Source of the DNA: Toxorhynchites rutilus septentrionalis
Taxonomy: Eukaryota; Arthropoda; Insecta; Diptera; Culicidae
DNA: 64,000 nt
Assembly (NCBI RefSeq): GCF_029784135.1
Contig: NC_073746.1
Coordinates: 145,580,556-145,644,555 of the forward strand
Direction: 5' to 3'
Shown: one piece after another, positions 35,216 through 47,154 of the stretch
How the letters are laid out: each line of letters opens with the position of its first letter
How positions within the stretch are numbered: position 1 is the first letter of the stretch
Made by a program: the position numbers and the translations under genes
Notes under the pieces: model-generated
What the model was told of the DNA's origin: nothing
What the model saw: only the letters and a program-made list of their open reading frames with translations
The model's database searches: none

Positions 35216-36533
35216 AAAATTCAAAATTAATAAAAAAAATTATAGCCATAAAATCGGTAACAAATTACTGCAGTTTAGTATTCATCAAATTTCCATGCAA
35301 AACATGGAACTTGTTTCAAAACCTTCTTCATTTTGTTAACCGAGTGTTAGGGTACGAAGATACCCTTTAGTTTAAGAAAGTTTTTGGCTTTTTTGATTTC
35401 ATACAAAGTGAAGCTGAAGAAATTCACCTTTTTCAGGTGGTCACACTATTTGGTCGGTGTTAATACAGAGGGGACTAGGTTGCAAAATTTGAAAAATCGA
35501 GTTATTAATTGCATTAAGCATTTTGCAAGCTGCATACCACTACGTATAAGGTGTAGTAGAAAGAAATCCCTAATTTTCCAAGAGATGCATTAGTAAACTC
35601 GCATTCTAAAAGTGTGATCTGGCAGCGCTAGGTGGGGTTAGAAAGATTAGATTTCGTACTGAACATTGTACATTCCACTCAAACTTAATTTGATTTAGTT
35701 TAATTTCTTACAAAAATTATGGATTTCTTTTAACTTAATTTTTTTAAACTTTTTTTACACCTACTATGACTCAATTTGAACTGTTGGTATTATCTATCCA
35801 ATTAAACAAATCAGGCGAGGGGCAATGCTAGAGTATGTAACGAACTAAAAGACGAAGATTGACCTGATTCGGCCATTCATGAATGTTTCGAGTGTCTTTT
35901 TTTATTTCCCAAGGTCTCTTCAAAATGGCATAGAAATTCTCTTCTTTATTGCGACATTTCTTAATAACGACTGTTCTCCGTTCCATACATTCTATTCTCA
36001 ATTGATTGAAATTTATCACATGTTACAATGAGAGAAACTATTCACAATTAAATTTGGCTCGGTTACAGCTTTAAATGTAAATGAACCTAAATAAAATAAA
36101 ATTAATGGAATAATAAAAAAATATTATCAATCGATCAATTTTAGATGTAACTGTTTTTGATTTTTTATATAGCCACTCTACGGAATTGAAAATGAGGCAT
36201 GTAACGATTTTTGAGAGACTAACTGACCCGACGAACTTCGTCCCGCCTATAGTTGATATTTTAGTCCAAATAATTTCGAACACCCACGTTCCCCCAAAGT
36301 AATTTTTCTGAATGCGATCTATATTCACGATCAAAAATAGAGAACGCCACTTTAATTTCAATTAATCTTCGAATGAACCACTTTCGCAAGGCAATTGGAT
36401 TCAATAATTTTCCATTGATTTTCATGACCTTTAATTTTTTTCAAATTTTCTAATAATTATTCAAATTTGTTGATGCGTTCTCTAGTTAAATCGTGATGAA
36501 CGGACACCGAATCATTTTAATTTATATAGATAT
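35216..36533. other. Noncoding stretch with a SINE tail fragment
   Basis: No gene recognised. 36045-36110 (GGCTCGGTTACAGCTTTAAA, ATGAACCTAAATAAAATAAA) matches the tail of the SINE ending near 23200. Confidence 0.35.
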
Positions 36534-36900
36534 ACGGGGTCTTTCACATTAAACGCTCACGCAACAAATTTTAATAACTTCTACAAAAGTGAACCGATTT
36601 TTATTTTTAAAAAACGGAAATAAAGCTTTTTTTGGGACATTTTCGATGTGACCACCCATTTTTTCAATAACGCGTTTTAAACGGTGAACAAAATTCTTCA
36701 AGCACAACTCTAACATTACGACTTCGATGCTGTAGAAAATCCGAGTTATTTCTTCTTTAAGTTCCTCCAAATTTTGTGGCTTATCAACATAGCAATGGTC
36801 CTTCACGTACCCCCAGAGGAAGTAATCGACGCCGAGAAATGTTGAAATTCTTGCCATAAGAGGACAAAGTTTCATTAAAGCTTCGGTTGCTCGAGTAATA
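36534..36900 (-). mobile_element. Tc1/mariner-superfamily transposase C-terminal fragment
   Basis: On the minus strand the frame reads FLWGYVKDHCYVDKPQNLEE, LKEEITRIFYSIE and LKRVIEKMGGHIENV. The FLWGYVKD...L..EI pattern followed by GGHIE is the C-terminal part of mariner-superfamily transposases of the type widespread in arthropods. After it comes GTGAAAGACCCCG at 36537, possibly the element's terminus (GGGGTCTTTCAC on the plus strand). The catalytic core is not present. Confidence 0.65.
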
Positions 36901-37030
36901 CGATTTCACTAAAAATACAATACACTTGTAAATTGTAAATCAAATCCGTTATTCCGTTCTCGAGATAAATCGTGAGGAAAGGACACCAAATCATTTTTAC
37001 TTATATGGATTTCTTTATGTCAAATGTATA

Positions 37031-38044
37031 CAGGGCGAACTCGACTATATACAGTCTCCGATTTTTTTCATTGTATATAATCAAATCCTGTATAAAAACG
37101 AGTCAAAAAAAATTTTCATTTGTTTTTTATACATATATTTTCCGTTTTTTGAATATGAAAAAAATATTCATCTCCTTAAAATCAGAAAACACCTTTCACG
37201 CCTGTAAAAATAAGTTTCATAAATAATAGCTTTCTTTTATATATAATAATAACTTTTTGTAGGTGATAGACGATCATATTTCATTAAAAAAAAATCCTTT
37301 TATACATATGATCGGAATTCAATAATGACGGAGTTATAGATCTTCTTCATTGTTCCGTGATCTGTTTGTCATAAACTGGTTTTACTTCAAAAAAGTATGC
37401 TACATAGAACGATTCTGTTGCTTCCATTTGAAAGATGAGAAAATTTAGTGCAGGATAAAGTTGTGAAACATATACATTAATGGATTTAAATAATATTGAG
37501 AAAGTGATAAACATATATGTTGGAACGGGGAGGAAATATTCTTCTCAGCAAACAAAGACAGTGCGTTTTGGGTGATAAAAGATCAATAAAAGAAAGATTG
37601 TGCTAAAAGATCAATAATCTCCTCCTTTTTAGGTTGGATCCAACAAATACAATTTTAAGAATATTTAGAAACGTCCGTTAAGGGTTTATAAGGTGTTATA
37701 ATTAATTTTATCTTAAAAATTCATGGTTAACTTAATTGTTTCTATCAACCGAATCGAAGCTCTCTAACCGCTCCACAGTTTGTCCTCTGATATCTAACAT
37801 CTATCTTTATTAATTTCGCTGCGGTATCGTTATAAGCAATTCCTGGTGAGCCTTCAACCAAAATCTTCAAAAATAACGATTATTTTTACTCCACTGTGTT
37901 GGATACTATAAGTAGTATCCAATTGAATTTCCCCTTAACGTTGACATATCATATATTCTGTAGAAAAAAGCCGTTTTTGAAATATTTCTTTTTTCAAACT
38001 GTTTATAATTGAGTCTCAAATTGTATACAACCGAGTCCGATCTG
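37031..38044. mobile_element. CAGG-type MITE, 1014 bp
   Basis: TA-flanked; starts CAGGGCGAACTCGACTATAT and ends CAACCGAGTCCGATCTG. It is longer than the 790-800-bp copies because of an insertion of about 150-200 bp near 37520-37690 (AAAGATCAATAA repeats). The body shares GCTCTCTAACCGCTCCAC and the other family blocks. Confidence 0.8.
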
Positions 38045-38840
38045 TACCAACTTTAATTTTTGAGGATATTTTTTCAACAGCGTATTTAACCTTCAACGAA
38101 CGAGCGTATTTGCACTGCATGCTCGGAAAGGAATGCTCCAGATCACTTTGCATGCATAAAAAAGGCATTACCTAACAGAATTCCTGAAATAAAACGGAAC
38201 GAATTGTATGGCGGCATTCGAATTTTTTAAAATATTTGAAATGTCGCGAGTATAGCGGCATTCGTTCGCCAAGGGTTAGTATGTTATTTTTCATAGAAGG
38301 GTTAATAACTTTTCAGCAACTTTGTCAGTCGTCATATTTTAATTAGACAGTTGGATCTCGAGGTCAAGAAAGTTCAACGATTTTGAATATATGGCCCCTA
38401 GAAAAATCAGTGTTCAAAACGAAACATCCAAAAAATCTCAAGTACCTCTCAATACCATTTTATCTATCACAGTGAATAAAGGCGGGAAAAGGTAAAAATA
38501 AGGGTTTTATTGTTAAAACTATATCCTAAAATGCTAAAAATTTACTGGTCCATTAATTTTTGCTTCATCATTAAAAAAATTGCACCGTTTAAATTTGGTC
38601 TATCAGAAAAAAGCCGCTATACTATACTACCAGCATGGGATTTCCTAAAACATTCGCATATCTGACGACCTATTGGAAGGAATTATATTTCAATCGAATT
38701 TGAAAGTGCTCGTTTAAAATTGTTTTGATTCTTTTGAAGATATCAACATCTATTCTTGTTAACTGGAGGTTTTTGTTTCAAATTTGTTAGAAATATAAAC
38801 TGGTTGTTGCTTATGGAATTAAGCAATTCTCTCTGGTATA
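38045..38840. other. Noncoding stretch, nothing recognised
   Basis: AT-rich, no coding signal, no paired termini. Confidence 0.4.
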
Positions 38841-39949
38841 CAGTAGAACCTCAAATATCTGGATGCGGATTATCTGCGAAAGCGAGTTCCATAGTAATTC
38901 TATAGGACCTCCCCGAAATTTGTCAGTGAAATGTAGGCACGTGCTTTTTTGTTTTGATCGTGGCCTCCACCTTATCTGAACACTTGATAGATTATAGTTT
39001 ATATGATTTCTGTATTGGTAATACAGGACGGAATCGATTCTATACAGTTTCAGATTTATTTTCACTGTATATAATCGAATCCTGTATACAATCGAGTCAA
39101 AAGAATGTGTTTTTAATCGTCTTTTATGCATATATTTTCTTGTTTTTTGAATATAAAAGAAGAATTTAATTTTTGATTCATCCCAATCAACTCTTAGAAT
39201 AACTTTTTTATATAAAAATCTGAATTCATTCAGGAGGTGATAGAGGATCACATTTGATGAAAAAAATCTTTCTACGCATATGTTCGAATTTCAACAATGA
39301 CAGAGTTATAGATTTTTTGTTTGTTTTGGACTTTGTTGCCTCAAACTGGCGCTACATTAAACAATATGCTACAGAAGACGATTATGTTGCTTTCATTGGA
39401 AAGATGGGAAAATTTGGTACAGGATATAGTTGTGAAACATTTAAATTAGTGGATTTAAATAACATTTTGAAAGTGAAAAACTTCAAAGTTAGTAACTTTG
39501 AATGTGTTATTATAAATTTTACCCAAAAAAATCACATTGAACTTGATTGTTTCTATCAGTTAAATTAAAGCTTTCTAACCGCTTAACAATTTGTTCTTTG
39601 ACACCCAACTTCTATCTATCTTAATTTCGCTGCAATATCGATATAAACAATTCCTGGTTAAAATTCAAGCAAAATCTTCTAAAATCACGATTTTGACCCT
39701 ACTGTACATATAAAAGCCACATTAATTTCACTTTAACGTTGAAAGGTAATATTTCTTCGTGAAATAAGCCATATTTGAAACATAAAAAAAATTTCTCAAA
39801 CTATATATAATCCAGTCCGACCTGTACATACTTTTCATGTTGATATATTTTTATTTCGCGTTTACACCTAATTTTAGTGCTTCATCTGCAATTTTTGTTA
39901 TTCGCGGTGACCTTGTCAGACTATTTCGCGGATAATCGGGGTTCTACTG
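38841..39949. mobile_element. pogo-like MITE (CAGTAGAACC ends), host of a nested MITE
   Basis: The left end CAGTAGAACCTCAAATATCT and the right end, on the minus strand, CAGTAGAACCCCGATTATCC are both flanked by TA. Both continue with a (T/G)CGGATTATCTGCGAAA / CCGCGAAATAGTC segment. CAGT-starting, TA-flanked ends of this wording are typical of pogo/Tigger-type elements. With the nested insertion (39024-39824) removed, it would be about 300 bp and noncoding. Confidence 0.78.
39024..39824. mobile_element. CAGG-type MITE, 801 bp, nested in the pogo-like MITE
   Basis: TA-flanked; starts CAGGACGGAATCGATTCTAT and ends ATAATCCAGTCCGACCTG. It is one of the most complete copies of the family and a useful reference for aligning 5249, 28507 and 37031. 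Confidence 0.85.
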
Positions 39950-40349
39950 TAATATCCAAATTGTCTATATCGACAGTCTCTTCTGATGTCGCTATATAAA
40001 GCAACGACTGTAATTTCGAGGACGCAAGAGTCAATAATCAATGCCATTCTTTGCTTTATCAAAAATATACGGGGTGTAACACGTTGCTTCTCACGCATGA
40101 ATATGATCAATTTCAGTGACTTAGGAAGATAAAAAATTGGTTTGTTTGATAAGTGTGCAAATTGTGTTTCAACAAAAAAAAATTGCTTCTGTTCACTTCA
40201 ATGGAAAAGCAAACATAAAAAAATTGTTTTGAATTCGAATAATGATTCGACGTAATTACATATACTTGAAAACAAAACATTAGCAAACATACGTACGAAT
40301 CATAATGCATCGTTTCCATCTGTTTCGGCTGAAAATGACGAAAAATTAG

Positions 40350-41640
40350 ATTGCCCACCAAGAACCTGCCGCTGTGCACTGATCCCAAGTTCCGGTACAC
40401 ACAAGTAAACTCATATTCCCGGCGAGGAAATGGTGAACGTGAACTTGTTTACGTTTCTTTGTCCGCTAAGCCCTTTCAGAAGATTCACTTTGGAACGGAG
40501 CGAGTTTCTGTTTTCGTCATGACGCAAGTGCCGTCAAAACTGTGTACGTGCGTTCAGTGGTATCAGCACCGAGCGGCACCAATCCATTCATATGGGGCAC
40601 TATTTTCACACGCACACAACACCGCGTATCCCGTGAACTGCGAGAGAACCGTGATGAGTGAGAATCTTGCACCAGCAGCAGCAGCAAAACGACGATGACG
40701 ACGAGTGAAGGCAATAGCAGCCATTTTGATTTTGACGACGACGGTAATGATTATGATGATGAGAATATATTTTTATAGGGAGAGCCTCTTTTGGTGGCCT
40801 TCCTGCACTGGCACCTACGCTTCCACGCGAAGGGACACGATATGCCTCCTATACTAATATTTTTGTTCGGGCGTATCACCCTCAAAGGTAGAATGTTGAT
40901 CGAAGGCAAAGTTGATCGGAAATATTTTTCCCAAATCGAACTTTGCTTTACTGTTTCATCTCACATCTTCAGCATCTTCTTTCTCGTTTCACACGAACAC
41001 ACTTTCGAACACGAACTTTTCATGGACACTTTTCACACTTTGGAAAATCGTATTCGCACTTTGCTGCTAGGGGAAATCACTATTTTTCTTCAACATTGAC
41101 ATACGGGGAACGGACCAGTGTTTGCGACATTCCAAACAAAACATTTAACGAAACGGATTTTGCTAGTTTCGCTTCCATCGCACCAGTTGGAAGTAATTAA
41201 AATCCAAGCACAGCTTCTTACCCATTTGAGCCTTTTCGCTCCGCTGAGCCGTCGAGTGTGACACACTTTTTTCTTACGCAAAAATCCACTTTAACCACTC
41301 AGTTATCCGCAACCAATAACACAATAACGTTCTTCGAATTCACATCTAGCATCGCACGCTATTTTCCGGCCGTTTACTGCTGCGAAAAGGGCACCATTTA
41401 CCGAAAATCGAGCTCGTTTGTTACCAGCGAACAATAACAACGACCGCCATTTGCATTTTTTCCCATTTTCTTTCACGACACTGATGGACGGGAGAGTACT
41501 AGAAGAACGATATGGGTGAGAGCGAAACGCGTTTTCCAATAGCAAAACGAATTTGTGTGCGTCTACAGGCGGCACACTTTGACACTTGTCTAGAGCAGTT
41601 TCAAAATAGCTGTCGTCGCTTATTTCAGGGCTGCCAGGAA
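40350..41640. promoter_or_regulatory. GC-richer island, possible promoter region, no recognised gene
   Basis: Richer in CG than the surrounding DNA. A minus-strand frame opening at 40714 reads LVVIVVLLLLLVQDSHSSRF, which looks like a signal peptide, but closes after 65 codons. Other short frames lie on both strands. A 5' exon or promoter of a gene outside the window's visible exons is possible; no product can be named. Confidence 0.2.
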
Positions 41641-42019
41641 ATAAGTCAACCGGGATACAATAGCAGTGTGACGATTATGTAGTATGAAATGTCAAACAAA
41701 TGGAAAAGAAAGCAGATAATCAAATTATTGAATTTGAATTTGGGATCGGATTGTTCTTTTTCTACAGGTCCGGTTTATTTTTCGAGCACAACTGCGTGGA
41801 AACTATATTAACCATTTGAGGCCGGGGGAGCGCGATAGCGCTTTTCTTATTATATGCCAAAATTGCAAAATCACACGCCCCGCCCAAGCCAAGCTGACGC
41901 CCGCTGCAGTGAGAAAAAGGCCTAATTGTGAAATTGTGTATTAAAAAAAAGTTAATGTTAATAAACTTTATAAATACCACTTATTATGTTTTTTCGCTTT
42001 AATACAACTTTTGTGAAAT

Positions 42020-42100
42020 AATTAGTTATCTACAGAGGCGAATGCCACATTAGGCAAAGTCTCTATAAAAATGAATAAATAAAAAAAATTAGTTATCTAC
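42020..42100 (+). mobile_element. Very short 5'-truncated retrotransposon insertion with 14-bp target duplication
   Basis: AATTAGTTATCTAC occurs at 42020-42033 and 42087-42100. Between them lie 53 bp that read GAGGCGAATGCCACATTAGG, AAAGTCTCTATAAAAATG and an AATAAATAAAAAA tail. A direct repeat flanking an A-rich-tailed fragment is the signature of target-primed reverse transcription, so this is the 3' tip of a non-LTR element. Confidence 0.78.
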
Positions 42101-42213
42101 GTTTATTAGCATGTTTTTAAACATACACAAACTCATCCGTATTTTTGACATTTACTCACAAAATTTGCCCCACACTCAAACCGTTAAACCTCTTCATCAG
42201 TTTAACGATACGT

Positions 42214-43168
42214 CCCAGCAAACATTAAATCGTATAATTTTGCACGTGCCAAATCTTACAAGAAATCCGAATAAATCATAATCGCATATAATATCAATCA
42301 AAGTATGTATCGTGTATATTTGAAATCGCATAAAATGTAAAAACTCGATTTTATATACCATTATCAAATTAAGTCGCAATTCAGTATAATAAACATCAGT
42401 TTTATGATGTACATTGTCGTAAAATATATTTAATCCGCATCATATGCGTATATTACGCTGATGCAGTTTGTGTGTCGTATAAGCGTATAATTTAAATCGA
42501 TTCAGTACTGTAGTAAATCGTGTTGCATGCTGAAGAAAATCATGAAACAGTAAATCATATTAGATCCTAATAAAGAACACATTACATCATATTGAAATGT
42601 CAATGATGCAATCGAAAGTTTTAACCGTTGTTGAATTAAATTTCAGATAGCCGCGCGAAATAGCTGGTGGATGATAATCCAGACGACCGGAGTTCGAACC
42701 CACATCGGAGCAGTTTCCATCAAACATCAATCTGTGGCATTTTAAACATTCATATTCCACTCCCAACACAAGTCAATCAAACAATTATTATTTCTACGAA
42801 CATAAATACTCATATATAAAAATGGCGATTCGTGAGGTTGTAATAAACATTTCACGAAAATATTTTGCGCCATTTGTTTTTTTCTATGTCTGTAATAAAT
42901 CGTATATAAGTATGGCAAAAGTTGTATTTGGTGCTTTGACAATTCATGAATATATTCATATTAGATCGCAATTCAATTCCAACATAATCGCAATTATAGC
43001 CGGTCAAAGTTGCATGTTCATCCAAACAAATTCGGTAAGCATTTGCCATGTATGTATATGGCCTCCACTTTTGCATGCATATGCCAGTTAGGCGCATTAT
43101 ATGCCAACCAAATTTTAGGGCATATGATGTTATATATACGCTTGTTATGCGATTTAATGTTTGCTGGG
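42214..43168. mobile_element. MITE with CCCAGCAAACATTAAATCG termini
   Basis: CCCAGCAAACATTAAATCG at 42214 recurs inverted (CGATTTAATGTTTGCTGGG) ending at 43168, about 955 bp. Both ends continue into runs of CATATAA/TATATG-rich sequence. The interior includes a tRNA-like stretch (42644-42712). No transposase. Confidence 0.7.
42644..42712 (+). repeat. tRNA-like head, probable SINE fragment
   Basis: TAGCCGCGCGAAATAGCTGG followed about 30 nt later by a good B box, GGAGTTCGAACCC. The tRNA fold is not complete enough for a functional tRNA call; more likely a tRNA-derived SINE head inside the MITE. Confidence 0.35.
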
Positions 43169-43950
43169 GTATGCTACATTATATCTCCATATTGTCAAAT
43201 ATCATATGAAACATTGAGTCCTTTCAGTGTAAACTTGTTTGTTCTACGTCATCTTTCGTGGCATATTTCTGAAAACCTACCCAGGAATGAAGACAGTTAT
43301 AATTTAATAAGAATGAATCCATTATGCATTTTACTTGGTCTGCAATCTCATTCAAGATTTATCGGATTGAAAAATTCATCGTGAGCACGAGAAATCTGCA
43401 TAATTATGATTCGAGTATTGAATCGCTATTTTGAACGTATAAGTTTGAATTATTCTGAAAAAAATAAAGTTTTAAGAAAAGTAAAATTGTGAACTCAAAT
43501 TCACAAGTTGACAGGAGAAAAGAGCAATTGTGAATCGTCAAGGAGGTACTAAACATAAGGAATTTAATTGCTATTTTAAAAGAACAATCCGAACTAAATA
43601 CTGATCTCCTTTCTGTTATTTTTTATTGTAATGAAGAATATGCTTCAATAAATTAGAAACGTTTTTGTTCCGTTGCGATCGCAATAATGTGATATTTCTC
43701 AAACATCGTTCAGTGAAAACATGATTTTCTAAAATCATTTTTCATTATTTGAAAATAAAGTAATGTGAGAACATTATTTCATGCCGTGGGAGAATATTTT
43801 ATAAAAATCACCTGGCATCACTGGTTCTTCTCAAACTGTATAAGAGGTGAGGAGGTAAGAGCATTTTGATGTACTAGTGTTACTTCGTATCTCTTGCACC
43901 ATTACGAAGTATGACGTCATAATATGGTTGTTGGAAAAAATTCTTCTAAT

Positions 43951-44865
43951 GCGGGCGCTACACGATTCGTCCAACGTTTCACTCGAATGTTGGACTCAAA
44001 CATTTGACTCGACGAATCGACAAATATTGTGACGAATGTGCTGCTACACGGTGAAGTGAATGTTCGATTCAATGCAATCGGTCCAAACAATCGGCGAGTA
44101 TGTGGATCGAATGTTTATTGTTTTTATTTACCATCAAAAACGTTAGGAAACTGGATGACGATGCGAGTATTGAAATTGCTGCCGTTGCAATTGTACTGAT
44201 ATCGGGCAGTAAATTAAAAATGCTTGAAATCATAATTATTAAACTGCAATATTTTGCCGAATATTTTGAATTTTATAAATCAATTTCATAGTTCCTTCAT
44301 CTAAAACTTGTAAACAAACCAATCTGTCAACGATAGATTCGGACGAATCGTGTAGCGGTGTATCGAATGTCATCGAGTGTCGAATCAACGAATGACAAAA
44401 ATCCTTTGACTCGTGCCACTCGCGTTAGAAGGTAATCCACAACGAACGGATTACCTGCCAACGCGAATATTCGACACTCGACATTGAAGGTTCGTAGCTC
44501 GTCAGTCGACTACACGATGCGTCGAATCATCGAGCGTCCAACATTCGAGGGTGTTCGTAGCATCGTGTAGCGCTGGCTTTACCTTCCAACGCGAGTGGCA
44601 CGAGTCAAAGGATTTTTGTCATTCGTTGATTCGACACTCGATGACATTCGATTCATCGAGTCAAATGTTTGAGTCCAACATTCGAGTGAAACGTTGGACG
44701 AATCGTGTAGCGCCCGCATAATCCACAACGAACGGATTACCTGCCAACGCGAATATTCGACACTCGACATTGGAGGTTCGTAGCTCGTCAGTCGACTACA
44801 CGATGCGTCGAATCATCGAGCGTCCAACATTCGAGGGTGTTCGTAGCATCGTGTAGCGCTGGCTT
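43951..44865. mobile_element. Foldback element with internal 146-bp direct duplication
   Basis: The left end GCGGGCGCTACACGATTCGT is repeated inverted at about 44699-44718, and the inverted relationship extends over about 75 bp. The outer right end reads ATCGTGTAGCGCTGGCTT (44848-44865). The 146-bp block 44434-44579 is repeated at 44720-44865 with one difference seen (GACATTGAAGG versus GACATTGGAGG). 44352-44433 and 44580-44661 are inverted copies. No protein coding. Confidence 0.8.
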
Positions 44866-45135
44866 AACTCGATTAATTATCTCGAACGAATGTTTTTCGC
44901 AGCGTTGCCAGATTTCCAACGATAATTTAAACTCATTTAAAAAATTAAAAAAGTATAAAAAATGAGCCCACTTGAGACGCAGTCTTCATTAATTGCATGG
45001 TCGTATCAGTATTTCTATATGCCTTGAGGTCAACTACTTGTCCGAAAAAAAAGTTGAACAATTTCTTGATGAATGCCGAGCATAGAGAACGAACAATGGA
45101 ATGAAATGAGTAATGGACAGAATCTGACGAACACA

Positions 45136-45188
45136 ACTTGCAGTTGGTCTCTGGTGGTCATGAAGATTACTAGAGACCAACTGCAAGT
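45136..45188. repeat. 17-bp perfect hairpin
   Basis: ACTTGCAGTTGGTCTCT (45136-45152) and AGAGACCAACTGCAAGT (45172-45188) are perfect inverted copies around a 19-nt loop. Confidence 0.8.
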
Positions 45189-45354
45189 GGAGTCATAGAC
45201 CTCTTGAAAAAATCATAATCGGTGATGAACATAGGTATGATATCGAATCCTAGCATTACAATCAAATATGAAGTAGCCGTTTCTCATTAAGTGATCAACT
45301 ATAACTTTGCGTTTTATTAGTAAAAAAAGGCATTCGCATGAAACATAAAACTTA

Positions 45355-45640
45355 CTGCTTCTTTATTCAATATATGCCCCGTCGGAAGCCACATTTCTGG
45401 CCCATCTTCCACACAATACACACTTGGTAGAAGCTTGATTGATTTTAAGCGATCCAGATAACAAACCAATTTTTGTTTCCTTTATAAGATCGGAACCGCT
45501 GTTCAGTAACGGCCGAAACAGATATAAATCTGAGGGAGCAACGATCGAAAGTATAATATTGTATATAGCAATATCACGACGCTCTTTATACGACGAAGAA
45601 GCAAGAATCAGTTGCTTTATCAAGCACAGAGTCAGTACTT
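45355..45640 (-). mobile_element. Mariner transposase C-terminal remnant
   Basis: On the minus strand the frame reads IVAPSDLYLFRPL, where APSD carries the mariner third catalytic Asp. It ends RWARNVASDGAYIE, matching the mariner C-terminal RW.KCV.SDGAY.E. The region between is degraded. No terminal repeats were paired. Confidence 0.65.
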
Positions 45641-45669
45641 ATGGCACTCTGTCAACCATGTTGCGATGT

Positions 45670-47154
45670 AGTTTGTAACCTATTGTGAACCTTTTGCAGT
45701 TTATTAGACAGAATGTTGTGAAACTGATTACCATTTTTCATTCTACTTTCACATTATCAATGTGATTTTTTTTAATTTGGTTGTTTACACACAGTCAAAT
45801 AAATTGCATCATGTTTTGAAGCTGATGTACACGTCTTTAAGATACATGTGTTGACGACTTCAACATAATGCCATTCACATTAGAAATACATAAAGCCATA
45901 CTTGTACAACTATCATTTTAATACCTGTTTGATCATCAAGGAACATGATTTAAAATAACCTGACGGTCATATGACGTTTTATCATTACTAATAATAAATT
46001 CCAGAAACCTGAAGGATAGAAAAAAATAGCGGTTGTAGATTGTGAAGTTATAATTACTATCGTCTCACAACCGAGGCCTTGTTGCAGAATTTTCATAAAT
46101 CACAGAGCAGAACACTAGCAAAAATAATGGAACTAAATTGGGGCAAATAGTGAATTGCATGAAAATTATTAAACATCAAAATTATTAAGAGAAATGGGGA
46201 TGAGACGGAAATGTTAAAACGAACGAAATCGAAATACTCGATAAAATGTCTTACAAAAAAGTGTTTTTCAATGTACTAAAATTAAAACAGACCGAAAAGT
46301 AGAACTTTTCTTTCGTTCTAATATGGACATATAGTGAGGAGATATGGATAGGTCTGTAACATAAGAAGCGTAGAAGATTATCGCTCGCGAGAGGAATAAT
46401 TTCGCTCTTTCGCATCGTTTGTCCGTCCAGTAACAGAAACAAACATAGAAAGCGATGCAAAAATGATTTCCATCATGCCTTGGATGTAGGCTCAACAATT
46501 CACTGTTCATTTCAACCCCACCAGTACAAGTAATTCAACAAATTAAATTTCCCATTCACGAATGAACTCTTACGTAACTTTTGAAAAGGTCCATTGTACC
46601 AAATGTAAACAAATCGAGTTAATGAATGCACACTATTAGTTTTAAGTCATTGAATGCATTACATAAACAATCGTTCAGGTATCTATCCTCTTCACCTTTT
46701 TATCGCCGATACAAAAAAAAGTCCAATGTACAGATTCGTATTTCAAGCACTCGGCTGTTATTTCGGACGCCACTTTCCTCCGACATTCGAAACGTCCGAT
46801 GTAACAAAGTAATCAAAACAACAGAAAATTGTACTTCGGTCATTTAGAGTTTTTGTTTCATTCGGGTGTTAGTATCGAGTTTAGTGCAATTCAATGATTG
46901 ATAGCCAGGTTTGAAGACATGTCTTCATTTCGAAGACTTTTGACTTATTGTGAAGACATTTGATTTTGCGAAGACAATTTTGAAGACATAATTAAATATG
47001 TTAAGACATTTCAGTATGATAGCGTACGTGGGTTTTTGAGAGATGTTATTTCCATGAAATTCTAACTATTGACCGGAAATATCGTCAAAATAAGCAAGGC
47101 TTTTGTCTCAGTGTCATTCGTTTGCTTTTTTATCAGTATCATTTGTTTGCTTTT
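45670..47154. other. Noncoding stretch with GAAGACA-rich segment
   Basis: No gene seen. 46571 carries CGTAACTTTTGAAAAGG (see the 6030-8120 palindrome). 46910-47010 repeats GAAGACA or AAGACAT at least six times after an AGCCAGGTTTGAAGACATG start. Confidence 0.4.

Noticed and set aside
38811..39251. 146-codon minus-strand ORF
   Set aside because: It spans the junction of two nested MITEs, has biased composition and shows no domain.
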